NCBI RefSeq assembly: GCF_030296015.1
Contig: NZ_AP027368.1
Location: 3,706,839 to 3,770,838 of the forward strand
DNA length: 64,000 nt
From: Ferrimonas sp. YFM
GTDB lineage: Bacteria > Pseudomonadota > Gammaproteobacteria > Enterobacterales > Shewanellaceae
Direction: 5' to 3'
Shown piece after piece: positions 55,412 to 64,000 of the stretch. How positions within the stretch are numbered: position 1 is the stretch's first letter; every line of letters starts with the position of its first letter. Both the position numbers and the translations under genes were made by a program. The notes under the pieces were generated by a model that saw only the letters and a program-made list of their open reading frames with translations, was not told the DNA's origin and ran no database searches.

Positions 55412-58400
55412 TTCGCGCCCTGGTTCAAAACCCCAGAGTCGCCGCCCTGCTGACGGCTTTGCTGATCGTCAGCGGCCTCAGCGCCCTGACCAACCTGCCC
55501 CGCACCGAAGACCCCAATCTGACCAATAGGGTGGCGGCGGTGATCACCCCCTACCCGGGCGCCACCGCCGAACGGGTGGAAGCCCTGGTGACCGAGCCCC
55601 TGGAAGCCAAGCTTCGGCAGCTGGATGAGATCAAGAACCTCACCTCCAACTCCAGACCGGGGATCTCCGTGGTCACCATCGAACTGCAGGATCGCATCAT
55701 GGATGCGGACCCCGTCTGGTCCCGGGCCCGGGATCTGATTGGCGATGCAGCCCCGGCCCTGCCCCAGGGAACCGGCGCCCCCACCCTGGATGACCAGCTG
55801 GCCTACGCCTTCACCCGCATCTTCTCCTTCACCTGGCAGGGAGGCAGCCAAGCGGATCCCACCGTCCTGGGACGCTATGCCGAGGAGCTGGCCAACCGCC
55901 TGAGGCTGCTGCCAGGCACCGATTTCGTCAAGGTGGTCGGCGCCCCTGAGGAGGAGATCCTGGTCTCCATCGACGACGCCGAACTCTTTGCCCTTGGCCT
56001 TTCCGTGGACGATCTGGCCCGACAGATCCGCGCCGCCGACAGCAAGACCGCTTCGGGCAGCCTCGAAGGCGAGGCGATCCGGGCCCAGCTGGAGGTCTCC
56101 GGCGAACTGGTCTCCCTCAACCGCATCCGTCAGGTCCCTCTGCGTCCCGACAACCAGTTGCAGACCCTGAGGGTGATGGATGTGGCCAACGTCAGCCGGG
56201 CGGTGCGCTGGCCCCCGGATGACTATGTGCTCAGCCAGGGCGAGCAGGGGGTGCTGGTGGCGGTGCGCATGTTGCCGGATACCCGCATCGACCGCTGGAA
56301 TGCCCAGGTGGAACAAACCCTGGAGGGGCTCAAACCGCTGATCGCCTCCAACGTATTGCTTGAGACCCAGTTCAACCAGCAGGGCTACACCGAAGTCAGG
56401 CTGTCGGAGCTCACCGGCAACCTGGGACTGGGCTTTATGCTGGTTCTGGCGGTGCTGCTGGTGACTCTGGGGTGGCGCAGCGCCCTGCTGGTGGCCTTCG
56501 CCCTGCCGGTAACCGTGCTCTTTACCCTGTTCTGTATGCAGCTTTATGGCCTGCCCATCCATCAGATGTCGGTCACCGGGCTGGTGGTGGCCCTGGGGAT
56601 CATGGTGGACAACGCCATCGTGGTGGTGGACGCCATAGGTCAGAGGCGCAGCCGGGGGATGACCCCGGTAGAAGCGGTTTCCGCCACCTTGCGCCAGTTC
56701 TGGCTGCCTCTGGCCAGCTCCACCCTGACCACGGTGCTGGCCTTTGCCCCCATCTTCCTGATGCCGGGCCCCGCCGGCGAGTTTGTCGGCGGCATCGCCC
56801 TGGCGGTGAGCTTTGCCCTGATTGGTTCCTACCTGATCTCCCTGACTTTGGTGGCTGGCCTGGGAGGCCGATTCATCAAACCCAGGGAGGGCAATCACTG
56901 GTGGCAGCAGGGGATCACCCTGCCCTGGCTGGGGGCCATATTGAGACGCACCCTGGCCATCGCCCTGGTGTGGCCGAAAACCGCCCTGCTGCTGATCTTC
57001 CTCACCCCGGCCACCGGCTTCTGGGCCGCTGGCCAGATGACCGAGCAGTTTTTCCCGGCCGCCGATCGGGACATGTTCCACATCGAGGTGTTCATGCCTC
57101 AGCAATCCAGCCTGCCGGCCACCGTCGATGGTGTGCGCCAGCTGGATGCCTGGCTCAGAGAACAGGCGGGCATAGAACAGACGGTGTGGACCTTTGGCCG
57201 CAACACCCCCTCCTTCTACTACAACCTGTTGCAGCGGCGACAGGGGGCGGCCAACTACGCACAGGGGATGATCACCGCCAGCGATTTTGAGATGGCCAAC
57301 GAATTGATCCCCACTCTGCAGCGGCAGTTGGACCAGCGTTATCCGCAGATGCAGATCCTGGTGCGCAAGCTGGAGCAGGGCCCGCCGTTCAACGCTCCCA
57401 TCGAGCTGCGGATCTATGGCCCGCAACTGGACAGGCTCACCGAACTGGGCGACCAGCTCAGGCTGATGCTGGGCAACCAGGACCACATCATTCAGACCCG
57501 CAACACCCTGGCTGCCGGTGCCGCCAGAATCAAACTGGATATCGATGAAGAGGCCAGCCTGGCCGGGGGCCTGACCCTGGCCCAGGTGGCAGGGCAACTG
57601 CGCGCCTCCATGGATGGCGTGGTGGGTGGCAGCGTGCTCGAGGGGGTGGAGAACCTGCCGGTGCGGGTACGCCTCAACGCCAATGACCGCAACCAGGCGG
57701 CAGACCTTGGCTCGGTGCAACTGGTGGGCGGTCAGCAGATCCCCACCATGCTGCCCCTGTCCGCCCTGGCGCAGTTAAGCATCGAGTCCGGCCGCGCCAC
57801 CATCCCCAGACGCAATGGCGAGCGCATCAACACCATAGAAGGCTACCTGGAAGCGGGGGTGCTGCCCTCCAAGGTGCTCAATGCCATGGCGTCTCAGTTG
57901 GCAGAGTTTGAAGCCAGCCTGCCCTCGGGCTACCGGCTGGAGATCGGCGGAGAGAGTGCCAAGCGAGATCAGGCGGTGGCCAAGCTGATGTCGTCGGTCA
58001 CCATCATCAGCGTGCTGCTGGTGAGCGTGGTGGTACTGAGCTTCAACTCCTTCCGGCTGACCACGGTGATCCTGGCCAGCGCCGCCCAGTCTGCCGGGCT
58101 GGGGCTGCTGTCGGTCTACCTGATGGGGTACCCCTTTGGCTTCAATGTGATCAATGCCTTGATGGGGTTGGCCGGCCTGGCCATCAATGCCGCCATCGTC
58201 ATCCTGGCGGAACTGGAGGAGAATCCGGAAGCGGCCGGCGGTAACATGGCCGCCATCATCGATACCGTCGTAGGGTGCGGTCGCCACATCGGCTCCACCA
58301 CCATCACCACCTTCGGCGGCTTCCTGCCGCTGATCCTGGCCGGGGGGGGCTTCTGGCCCCCGTTCGCGGTGGCCATCGCCGGAGGCACCCTGCTGACCAC

Positions 58401-58488
58401 CTTCCTCTCCTTCGTGTTCGTTCCCGCCTGCTACATAATGATTCGGGCCCCCAAGGGAGCCCGATTCTCATCCGAGGTGACCGCCTAG
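55408..58488 (+). CDS. RND-family multidrug efflux permease
   Basis: A 1026-residue inner-membrane pump with the RND layout: TM1 near residues 10-30, large periplasmic loop, helices 330-560, second loop, final helices 860-1010. Motifs: TGLVVALGIMVDNAIVVVDAIGQRR (proton-relay TM4, with the Asp) and a second half with NALMGLAGLAINAAIVILAELEE. The first half carries the RND PYPGATAERVEALVTEPLE block. Substrates unknown. Convergent with the DUF465 gene, overlapping its stop by 4 bp. Confidence 0.93.
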   Translation: MIRALVQNPRVAALLTALLIVSGLSALTNLPRTEDPNLTNRVAAVITPYPGATAERVEALVTEPLEAKLRQLDEIKNLTSNSRPGISVVTIELQDRIMDADPVWSRARDLIGDAAPALPQGTGAPTLDDQLAYAFTRIFSFTWQGGSQADPTVLGRYAEELANRLRLLPGTDFVKVVGAPEEEILVSIDDAELFALGLSVDDLARQIRAADSKTASGSLEGEAIRAQLEVSGELVSLNRIRQVPLRPDNQLQTLRVMDVANVSRAVRWPPDDYVLSQGEQGVLVAVRMLPDTRIDRWNAQVEQTLEGLKPLIASNVLLETQFNQQGYTEVRLSELTGNLGLGFMLVLAVLLVTLGWRSALLVAFALPVTVLFTLFCMQLYGLPIHQMSVTGLVVALGIMVDNAIVVVDAIGQRRSRGMTPVEAVSATLRQFWLPLASSTLTTVLAFAPIFLMPGPAGEFVGGIALAVSFALIGSYLISLTLVAGLGGRFIKPREGNHWWQQGITLPWLGAILRRTLAIALVWPKTALLLIFLTPATGFWAAGQMTEQFFPAADRDMFHIEVFMPQQSSLPATVDGVRQLDAWLREQAGIEQTVWTFGRNTPSFYYNLLQRRQGAANYAQGMITASDFEMANELIPTLQRQLDQRYPQMQILVRKLEQGPPFNAPIELRIYGPQLDRLTELGDQLRLMLGNQDHIIQTRNTLAAGAARIKLDIDEEASLAGGLTLAQVAGQLRASMDGVVGGSVLEGVENLPVRVRLNANDRNQAADLGSVQLVGGQQIPTMLPLSALAQLSIESGRATIPRRNGERINTIEGYLEAGVLPSKVLNAMASQLAEFEASLPSGYRLEIGGESAKRDQAVAKLMSSVTIISVLLVSVVVLSFNSFRLTTVILASAAQSAGLGLLSVYLMGYPFGFNVINALMGLAGLAINAAIVILAELEENPEAAGGNMAAIIDTVVGCGRHIGSTTITTFGGFLPLILAGGGFWPPFAVAIAGGTLLTTFLSFVFVPACYIMIRAPKGARFSSEVTA

Positions 58489-58730
58489 CGGTCAGAGTTG
58501 ATGATGCGGTTGTAGAGCTGATCTTTCAGCTCTACCCGCCTCATCTTCAAACGGGAAAACTCCTCATCACTGGTGGGCACGTCGTTCATCTCCAGCCCCC
58601 GTATTTGATGATCCAAACTGTGGTACTCCCTGGCCATAGTGGCAAACTCCACATCCATATGTTTCAGGCTGTGGATCTTGTCCTTGTAGTCGGGAAAATC
58701 GTCGACGAGGGCATGACTCTCTCCAAGCAT
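58485..58730 (-). CDS. YdcH-family (DUF465) small protein
   Basis: An 81-residue helical protein from ATG 58730 (MLGESHALVDDFPDYKDKIHSLK), with AGGAG eight bases upstream. HMDVEFATMAREYHSLDHQIRGLE and LKMRRVELKDQLYNRI are the family pattern. Function unknown. Confidence 0.9.
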   Translation of the reverse strand: MLGESHALVDDFPDYKDKIHSLKHMDVEFATMAREYHSLDHQIRGLEMNDVPTSDEEFSRLKMRRVELKDQLYNRIINSDR

Positions 58731-58867
58731 CGCGAGCTCCTGTGAGTTGTCAGGTGAGAGAAAGGCTGCGCAGCGCCCAGGCGGACGACAACGCAACCGG
58801 ATGGCATACCTAAAACCTAGTCCAGGATCCCCACCTTCTCCAGCGCAGCCCCCAGAGCCACTGGCTT

Positions 58868-59401
58868 TTACTTCATCCCATGTTCATCCAGGGCACGGCG
58901 CAGGCGCTCCACCTGTTCCGTGGTCAGGTCACCCTCCTTGATCATCCGTTCCAGCATCTCGGCCCTGTCCAGATGAAACCGCTTGAGCTCCATCACCCCT
59001 TCCTGCTCCAGCCTGGCCACCATACGCTCCGCTTCCTCGGCCAGACGGGCCCCCTCCTCGGCCATCTGCTCATGGATCTCCACATAGATTTCGGGATCAT
59101 GCCCCAGGTGGACCACCTGGTGATGACCATCGGACAACACCAGCTTCCAGTCACTGCCCACACCGGCCAGGGCCTTGGCCTTCTCCAGCCAGCGCTGCCT
59201 GACTTCGGCATCCAGGTCCCCAAGCAGGGTCGCCACCGCAGCCCAGTCCGGATTGTCTCTGTCCAGGGTCAGCTCCACCCGCTCGCCACTGTCGATAAAG
59301 CTCACCTCTATGGGCTCCCCCTTGTCCTGACTGGCCTTAAAGGTGGCCGCGGTTGCCGCCAGGGTCATCAGCATCGTCGCTGCTGCCAAAATCATTCTCA
59401 T
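58868..59401 (-). CDS. Secreted helical protein of unknown function, 177 aa
   Basis: ATG 59401 gives MRMILAAATMLMTLAATAA, a signal peptide, with AAGGAG seven bases upstream; the frame open to 59569 is not needed. The N-terminal third is beta-like (FKASQDKGEPIEVSFIDSGERVELTLDRD), the rest strongly charged helix (EIHEQMAEEGARLAEEAERMVARLEQEG). It faces the sensor-kinase gene, divergent, 250 bp away, so it may be a periplasmic partner of that kinase. I do not recognise the family. Confidence 0.7.
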   Translation of the reverse strand: MRMILAAATMLMTLAATAATFKASQDKGEPIEVSFIDSGERVELTLDRDNPDWAAVATLLGDLDAEVRQRWLEKAKALAGVGSDWKLVLSDGHHQVVHLGHDPEIYVEIHEQMAEEGARLAEEAERMVARLEQEGVMELKRFHLDRAEMLERMIKEGDLTTEQVERLRRALDEHGMK

Positions 59402-59651
59402 GATGGTCTCCTTGTTAAACTGAGTTGTTCCCCCCCTGCGTAGAAAGAAACGTGCCAGAGTCGCCGCCGCCGAATTCCCTGGGGTTTCCCCATGAAACCG
59501 CGAGAGTTTCTCCTCAAATCCTCCCTGGCCCTTCCCATATGGGGAGCTCCTTGGGCCGGCAGCGGGCAACGGTGGCTCGCCACTGCCCGGCGTGGTAACT
59601 TCAGCTCATCTGGCACGCTTTATGTAAGGTGATCACTCCAAGGAGGAACCG

Positions 59652-61298
59652 ATGTCCCTGAAACGTTACCTGATGATCGCCTTTGGCTCGCTGATACTGC
59701 TGTTTACCCTGCTCCAGTGGCTGCTGGTGCAGCAGCTCACCACAGATTTCCGTCGACAACTGGCCGAAGACTCCGAAGCCGTGGCCCAGGAGGTGGCGTC
59801 GGTCACCATCGAAACCCTGCTGCCTCCGGTCCCCCCCAAATCCGTGGTTCGGGTCCTACCCCCGAAAGAGGAGACCGCCCTGTCCGAGCAGGAGCGTGAG
59901 CGGATGCTGGCCATGGCCGAGCGCCACGCCGAACAGGCGCAGAGAGAGCTGGAGCGGGAGCAACAGCGACTGGTCCGCTTGCAGCAACAGCAGCAGGCCA
60001 AGCGACGCTCCCTGCAGATCCAGAAAGAGGCCCAGCAGCGGCGGATTCAAGCCTACGAGGAGAAGCTGGAGGAGCTGGAGCAGCGCATCGAGGACAAGGA
60101 GGACCAATGGCAGGCGGTGATTCAGCTCAACCTGGAGCATCAGGCCCTGCAGAAGGAGCTCAGCAGTGCCCTGGAGGCAGAAACCACACTGGAACTGATG
60201 GAGGTGCACGGCGACCTCATCGGCGAAGAGGAGATGGAGCGCATCCACGAAGCGGTGGAGCAGGCCCGGGAGCAACTCCAGCGTCAGGCCAGGGAGATTC
60301 GGGTGTTCATCCCCACGGAAGAGGATCAGCTGGTGATTGAGGGGCTGGGTTCCAGCCTGGCGGTGCCCCTCTCCAATGGTCCCCAACAGACCATGATCAC
60401 CCAGTTTGCCGAGCGGGTGGCCCTGGTACTGCTGGCCGGCGCCCTGCTGAGCCTGGTGGGGGTCTACCTGATCGCCCGCAAATTGGCCCGTCCCCTGGAA
60501 ACCCTGGATGAGGGCTGCCGGCGTCTGTCCGCCGGCGAACTGGGCCTGCAATTGAGCCACAGCGGCACCCGGGAGACCCGCCGCGCCATCGACACCTTCA
60601 ACCGAATGAGCTCCGATCTCAAGGAGAGTCAGGAGCAGCAGCGCCAGTTCCAGCAGCAACGTCACCTGGCGGAGCTGGGGGAGATCACCCGGGGCATCGC
60701 CCACGCCCTGCGCAACCCCATCCACACCATAGGCCTGCTGCTGGAAGGGATGAAACCGGAACAGCACCAGCTGCAGAGTCAAATCCGCACCAAGCTGAGT
60801 CATATGGATGACAGCCTCAGCAGCCTGCTGACCCTGGCCAGCCAGGGACTCGACCGGGAGGTGCCTGTGGCCATATCTGAGCTGATTGAGGGGATCCAGA
60901 TGGAACTCAGTCAGACCGCCGAGGGCGTAGACTTTGTCAGCGAGCTCCCCGATGACCTGTCCGTCCTGGGGGCGGAGGTGGAGCTGCGTGCCATACTCCA
61001 CACCCTGATGAACAACGCCCGGCAGGCCAGTGAACCTGGGCAGACGGTGCGTCTCTATCTGGAGAGAGAGCCACAACGGATTACCCTCTGGATCGAGGAT
61101 CAGGGCAGCGGCCTGAGCGACGCCATCCGCGATCGCCTGTTTGAACCCCACCAGACCACCAAACCTGAAGGCGCAGGCATGGGGCTTTACATCGCAAGAC
61201 GCATCGCCCGCCTCTGGTACGGCGGCGATCTGATTATTGAAGAACAGCCCAAGGGCGTCCGGGCCGGCCTGGTGCTGCCCAAGGAGAGACAAGCATGA
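59652..61298 (+). CDS. Sensor histidine kinase with a long coiled-coil sensor region
   Basis: A 548-residue kinase. TM1 at about 7-27; a periplasmic region dominated by a Gln/Glu-rich coiled coil (about 75-160); TM2 at about 258-280 (VALVLLAGALLSLVGVYLIA); HAMP (284-335); phospho-His in EITRGIAHALRNPIHTIG; N-box LMNNARQAS; G-boxes IEDQGSGL and GAGMGLYIARRIA. AGGAGG-type site precedes the ATG. Overlaps the response-regulator gene by 4 bp. Signal unknown. Confidence 0.92.
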   Translation: MSLKRYLMIAFGSLILLFTLLQWLLVQQLTTDFRRQLAEDSEAVAQEVASVTIETLLPPVPPKSVVRVLPPKEETALSEQERERMLAMAERHAEQAQRELEREQQRLVRLQQQQQAKRRSLQIQKEAQQRRIQAYEEKLEELEQRIEDKEDQWQAVIQLNLEHQALQKELSSALEAETTLELMEVHGDLIGEEEMERIHEAVEQAREQLQRQAREIRVFIPTEEDQLVIEGLGSSLAVPLSNGPQQTMITQFAERVALVLLAGALLSLVGVYLIARKLARPLETLDEGCRRLSAGELGLQLSHSGTRETRRAIDTFNRMSSDLKESQEQQRQFQQQRHLAELGEITRGIAHALRNPIHTIGLLLEGMKPEQHQLQSQIRTKLSHMDDSLSSLLTLASQGLDREVPVAISELIEGIQMELSQTAEGVDFVSELPDDLSVLGAEVELRAILHTLMNNARQASEPGQTVRLYLEREPQRITLWIEDQGSGLSDAIRDRLFEPHQTTKPEGAGMGLYIARRIARLWYGGDLIIEEQPKGVRAGLVLPKERQA

Positions 61299-62617
61299 GT
61301 CAAAATGGATTTCAGATCCTGCTGCTGGAAGATGACCCCACCCAGCGAGAACTGCTGGCAAAGATGATGACCGAGGCGGGCCACCGGGTGGACGCGGTGG
61401 CCGACGCCGACTCGGCCCTCAAACGCCTGGACAAACACCCCTGGCAGATCCTGTTCAGTGACTGGAAGCTGGCTCACGGCGACGCCAGCGAGGTGATTCG
61501 CCGCGCCCGGGCCCAGAGCCCGACCCTGGGGATCATCGTCGCCACCGCCTACGGCTCCATCGACCACGCGGTGGAAGCGATGAAGATGGGCGCCGACGAC
61601 TACCTGCCCAAGCCCTTCCAGAAGCAGACCATGCTGCTGGCCATCGACAAGGCCGCCCGCTCCCATCAGTTGAAGGAGGACAACCGGCGCCTGACCGATC
61701 GTGTGCAGCAGCAGGGCGCCCTGATCGACATGGTGGGATCCAGCCCCGCCATGCGCACCCTGTTCGATCGGGTCGAGCGGATCAGCGGCATCAATACTAC
61801 GGTGCTGATTCAAGGGGAGAGCGGGACCGGCAAGGAGCTGGTGGCCCAGCGCATCCACCGCCTCTCAGGCCGGGACGGTCCGTTCATTGCCCTCAACTGC
61901 GGCGCCATCCCCGACTCCCTGGCGGAGTCCGAGCTGTTCGGCCATGAAAAAGGCGCCTTCACCGGCGCGCACAGCGCCCGGGCCGGTAAGCTGGAGGCCG
62001 CCCAGGGGGGCACCCTGTTCCTGGATGAGATTGGCGAACTGCCACTGAATCTGCAGACCCGGCTGCTGCGGGTGCTGCAGGAGGGCAAGGTGACCCGCAT
62101 CGGCAGTCACAAGGAGATCGATCTGGATATCCGGGTGGTGGCGGCCACCAACCGAGACTTGCTGCAGGAGGTGGAAGCGGGCAACTTCCGCCAGGACCTG
62201 TATTACCGCCTCAATGTGATTCCGGTGTCCACCCCGCCACTGAAGCAGCGCAGTGAGGACATCCCCGCCCTGGCGGAACACTTCCTGCGTCACTTCAGCC
62301 AGAAATACCAGCTGACCGCCCCCAGGCTGGGGGTCGCCGAAATGAATGCCCTGCGCAGTCACGGCTGGCCGGGTAACGTCAGGGAGTTGTCCAACTGCAT
62401 GGAGCGCTTTGTGTTGCTGCAGGAGCTGGATCTCCAGCCCATTCGCTGTCAGGGCAAGATCACCCTGCCGGACGCAGGCCTGAACTGAGAGCAGGTGGAG
62501 AAGGAGTATCTTCAGGCGGCCCTGGAGCGCACCGGCGGCAACCGCACCGAGGCGGCCAAACTGCTGGGGCTGGGTTACAAGGCGTTCCTCTACCGCTCAG
62601 AGAAGCACGGGCTCTAG
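61295..62617 (+). pseudogene. Sigma-54-dependent response regulator, interrupted by an in-frame TGA before the HTH
   Basis: The first 397 codons (to the TGA at 62486-62488) encode a receiver (DD in LLEDDPTQRE, phospho-Asp in FSDWKLA, Lys in PKPF) and an AAA+ sigma-54 activation domain with GESGTGKE and the GAFTGA loop. After the TGA the same frame continues for 42 codons as a Fis-type helix-turn-helix (ALERTGGNRTEAAKLLGLGY) to TAG at 62615. A single C-to-T change (CGA to TGA) would explain it. If real, the protein activates sigma-54 without DNA binding, or the regulator is dead; sequencing error is also possible. Partner of the upstream kinase. Confidence 0.85.
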
Positions 62618-62627
62618 CCCACTGGGC

Positions 62628-62873
62628 TCACAACCCTTTGTGAGAGAAAAGCATCGCCTGGTCGGCGGCGAACCCCACCTTGATCTGGGTGTCGTCGCTA
62701 CCCCAGATGCAGGTTTGGGTGCCCAAAGAGCCGCTGCAGCTGTCCGCCCTGCCCAGCAGGGCCTCCACCTCGGCACGGGACATTCCCAGTTCCAGTTTGT
62801 CGTAATTCGCCTGATTCACCTTGCTGCACCCTGCCAGCAACAGCAGCGCCACCCACAGCAGTCCCCTCATCAC
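62628..62873 (-). CDS. Small lipoprotein of the SmpA/BamE-like fold
   Basis: An 81-residue lipoprotein with lipobox LAGC (residues 13-16) and the core KVNQANYDKLELGMSRAEVEALLGRADSCS, the pattern of DUF3862/BamE-like small lipoproteins. It has a Cys pair (DSCSGSLGTQTC). Convergent with the response-regulator gene. Role unknown. Confidence 0.8.
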   Translation of the reverse strand: MMRGLLWVALLLLAGCSKVNQANYDKLELGMSRAEVEALLGRADSCSGSLGTQTCIWGSDDTQIKVGFAADQAMLFSHKGL

Positions 62874-63024
62874 TCAGCCCCCGAACCAGTTGTTACAGAA
62901 AGTAAACCAGAAGTTACCGGGCGATTTCAATTCGAGATTTGGCTAACGAATCACCTTTTAAGCCCCACTGTTCGTGATGGAGTTCAACTATTTTAACGAG
63001 AGTTTTGTATAACCTTGCCGACTA

Positions 63025-63032
63025 GCCGATAG
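63025..63032 (+). promoter_or_regulatory. Sigma-28-like -10 element upstream of the second chemoreceptor gene
   Basis: GCCGATAG, one base from the FliA -10 GCCGATAA, 42 bp before the ATG. The -35 region is poor. Confidence 0.4.
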
Positions 63033-63073
63033 AGCTTAAACAAACCTAATAAAAACTCTTTACAGGGGAACGC

Positions 63074-64000
63074 ATGGACTTCCGCAACTGGACCCTAGGC
63101 CGCCAGATAGGCGTATCCGCCCTGCTTCTTAGCATCCTCACCTACTCCATCACCGGCTTCTTCGGTTACCGTGTAGCCGCCGACAGCCTCACCGAAACCC
63201 TGCAGGAGTCCGAGTCGGTCATGGCCGACACCCTGGCAGACACCCTCGACCTGCAGTACCAACTGCTGATTAAGCAGGTGCGTACCAACGCCGAACTGTT
63301 CAACAAGATGTTCTCCACCGACTTCTCCCTGCTGGAGAAGCGGATCAACATCGCCGGTGCCAACGCCCCGGGCCTGAAGAACGGCCGCCGCCTGCTCAAC
63401 AGCGCCGTGGCCCAGGTGGACAGATTCGCCAACATGACCGGCGGCACCGCCACGGTATTTGTGAAGGATGGGGATGACTTCACCCGCATCTCCTCCTCCC
63501 TGCGTAAAGAGAACGGTGACCGGGCTACCGGCACCCAGCTGGGCCAGGGTCACCCCGCCTACCCCATCATCATGGCGGGCCAGACCTATGAGGGCTATGC
63601 CAACCTGTTCGGCAAGCGCTACATCACCAGCTACCGCCCCATCAAGGACAAGCAGAACCGGGTGATCGGCATCCTCTACATTGGCCAGGATGTTAGCGAG
63701 ATGATGCAGGAGATGGGCAAGGCCCTGGCCAACATCCAGCTCGGTGAAACCGGCTACGTCTCCCTGCTGCGCTATGAAGACGGCGTGTTCCTCTATCACC
63801 CGCAGCTGACCGGCAGCAAGGCCAGCAGCTTCAGCGACGACGATGGCCAGGCCATCTACCAGAGCGCCCTGTCCGACCGGGTCAAGCACCAGTTCGAATT
63901 CATGCTAGATGGCAAGCTGTGGGTTGCCATGACCCAGCCCGTGCCCGCCGCAGGCTGGATGGTGGCCCTGCAAGTGCCTGAAGAGGAGCTGAGCCACGCC
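63074..64000 (+). CDS. Chemoreceptor-type protein with a Cache sensor (5' part, cut by window edge)
   Basis: The frame runs open from ATG 63074 to the right edge (309 codons), with GGGGAA upstream. Residues 1-35 hold a membrane helix (IGVSALLLSILTYSITGFFGYRV); about 45-290 is a periplasmic Cache-type sensor (TATVFVKDGDDFTRISSSLRKENGDRATGTQLGQGHPAY; YITSYRPIKDKQNRVIGILYIGQD). It looks like methyl-accepting chemotaxis proteins of Shewanella, but the cytoplasmic part is outside the window, so a kinase or cyclase output cannot be excluded. Confidence 0.8.
   Translation, partial: MDFRNWTLGRQIGVSALLLSILTYSITGFFGYRVAADSLTETLQESESVMADTLADTLDLQYQLLIKQVRTNAELFNKMFSTDFSLLEKRINIAGANAPGLKNGRRLLNSAVAQVDRFANMTGGTATVFVKDGDDFTRISSSLRKENGDRATGTQLGQGHPAYPIIMAGQTYEGYANLFGKRYITSYRPIKDKQNRVIGILYIGQDVSEMMQEMGKALANIQLGETGYVSLLRYEDGVFLYHPQLTGSKASSFSDDDGQAIYQSALSDRVKHQFEFMLDGKLWVAMTQPVPAAGWMVALQVPEEELSHA

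Noticed and set aside
55351-57720. A 789-codon open frame on the minus strand
   Set aside because: It lies fully antisense to the RND adaptor/permease genes, whose motifs are intact. Long antisense frames are common in GC-rich DNA. Similar long frames opposite proB, nqrB, nqrD/E, the sensor kinase and the SLC13 gene were rejected for the same reason.
62486-62488. Selenocysteine at the in-frame TGA of the response regulator
   Set aside because: The position is a linker between AAA+ and HTH, not a redox site, and no SECIS-like hairpin was found just downstream.
1-64000. tRNA, rRNA, CRISPR arrays, insertion sequences, prophage
   Set aside because: None was recognised when reading both strands; a covariance or profile search could still find a short RNA I missed.

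Overview
The window looks like chromosomal DNA of a marine, respiratory gammaproteobacterium close to Shewanella, most likely Ferrimonas or a near relative. This is inferred from gene content: a complete nqrABCDEF operon, a tetraheme flavocytochrome c fumarate reductase next to an OprD-type porin, an SO_0444-type Cu/Zn exporter, a rhombotarget lipoprotein, a VF530-type protein and UbiU/UbiV. The sequence is GC-rich. No rRNA, tRNA, CRISPR array, insertion sequence or prophage was seen. Most of the window is dense housekeeping and respiratory DNA.

Layout. 1-5.5 kb: end of ubiU, ubiV, a DUF998 membrane protein, proBA, a purine permease. 5.7-6.6 kb: a tandem array of three 29-31 codon paralogous peptide genes on the minus strand, each behind the same set of RNA hairpins, with a promoter and a strong terminator. 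6.8-16 kb: LysR and a divergent MDR oxidoreductase, M17 aminopeptidase, pepD, dinB with a LexA box, a chemoreceptor. 16.3-23.5 kb: nqrABCDEF-apbE-nqrM. 23.9-29.5 kb: POT transporter, luxS, orphan TRAP binding protein, bolA, alkB, a truncated glycerate-kinase-like gene. 29.7-32.4 kb: cdaR-type regulator and a frameshifted eukaryotic-type glutathione synthetase gene. 32.5-42.8 kb: rlmG, yajG, cyclophilin, ampG, rhombotarget lipoprotein, DUF4920 and PepSY-TM proteins, a secreted lipoprotein, the Cu/Zn exporter, an SLC13 transporter. 43-46.4 kb: a tetraheme lipoprotein with EF-hand-like loops, a LuxR-type regulator and a small secreted protein. 46.7-52.5 kb: a MerR-methyltransferase fusion and a LysR/flavocytochrome c/porin cluster resembling Shewanella ifcRAO. 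52.6-64 kb: chalcone-isomerase-like protein, VF530 gene, TetR-controlled RND pump, a two-component system whose regulator is cut by an in-frame TGA, and the start of a second chemoreceptor.

The most novel system is the peptide array at 5746-6587. The three peptides share 14 invariant positions, and each gene is preceded by two hairpins that all present a 9-nt loop of the form CARGGAAYY, like CsrA/RsmA sites. It could be a CsrA-controlled peptide operon, a CsrA sponge, or both. No modification or export gene is adjacent, so the peptides' role is unknown.
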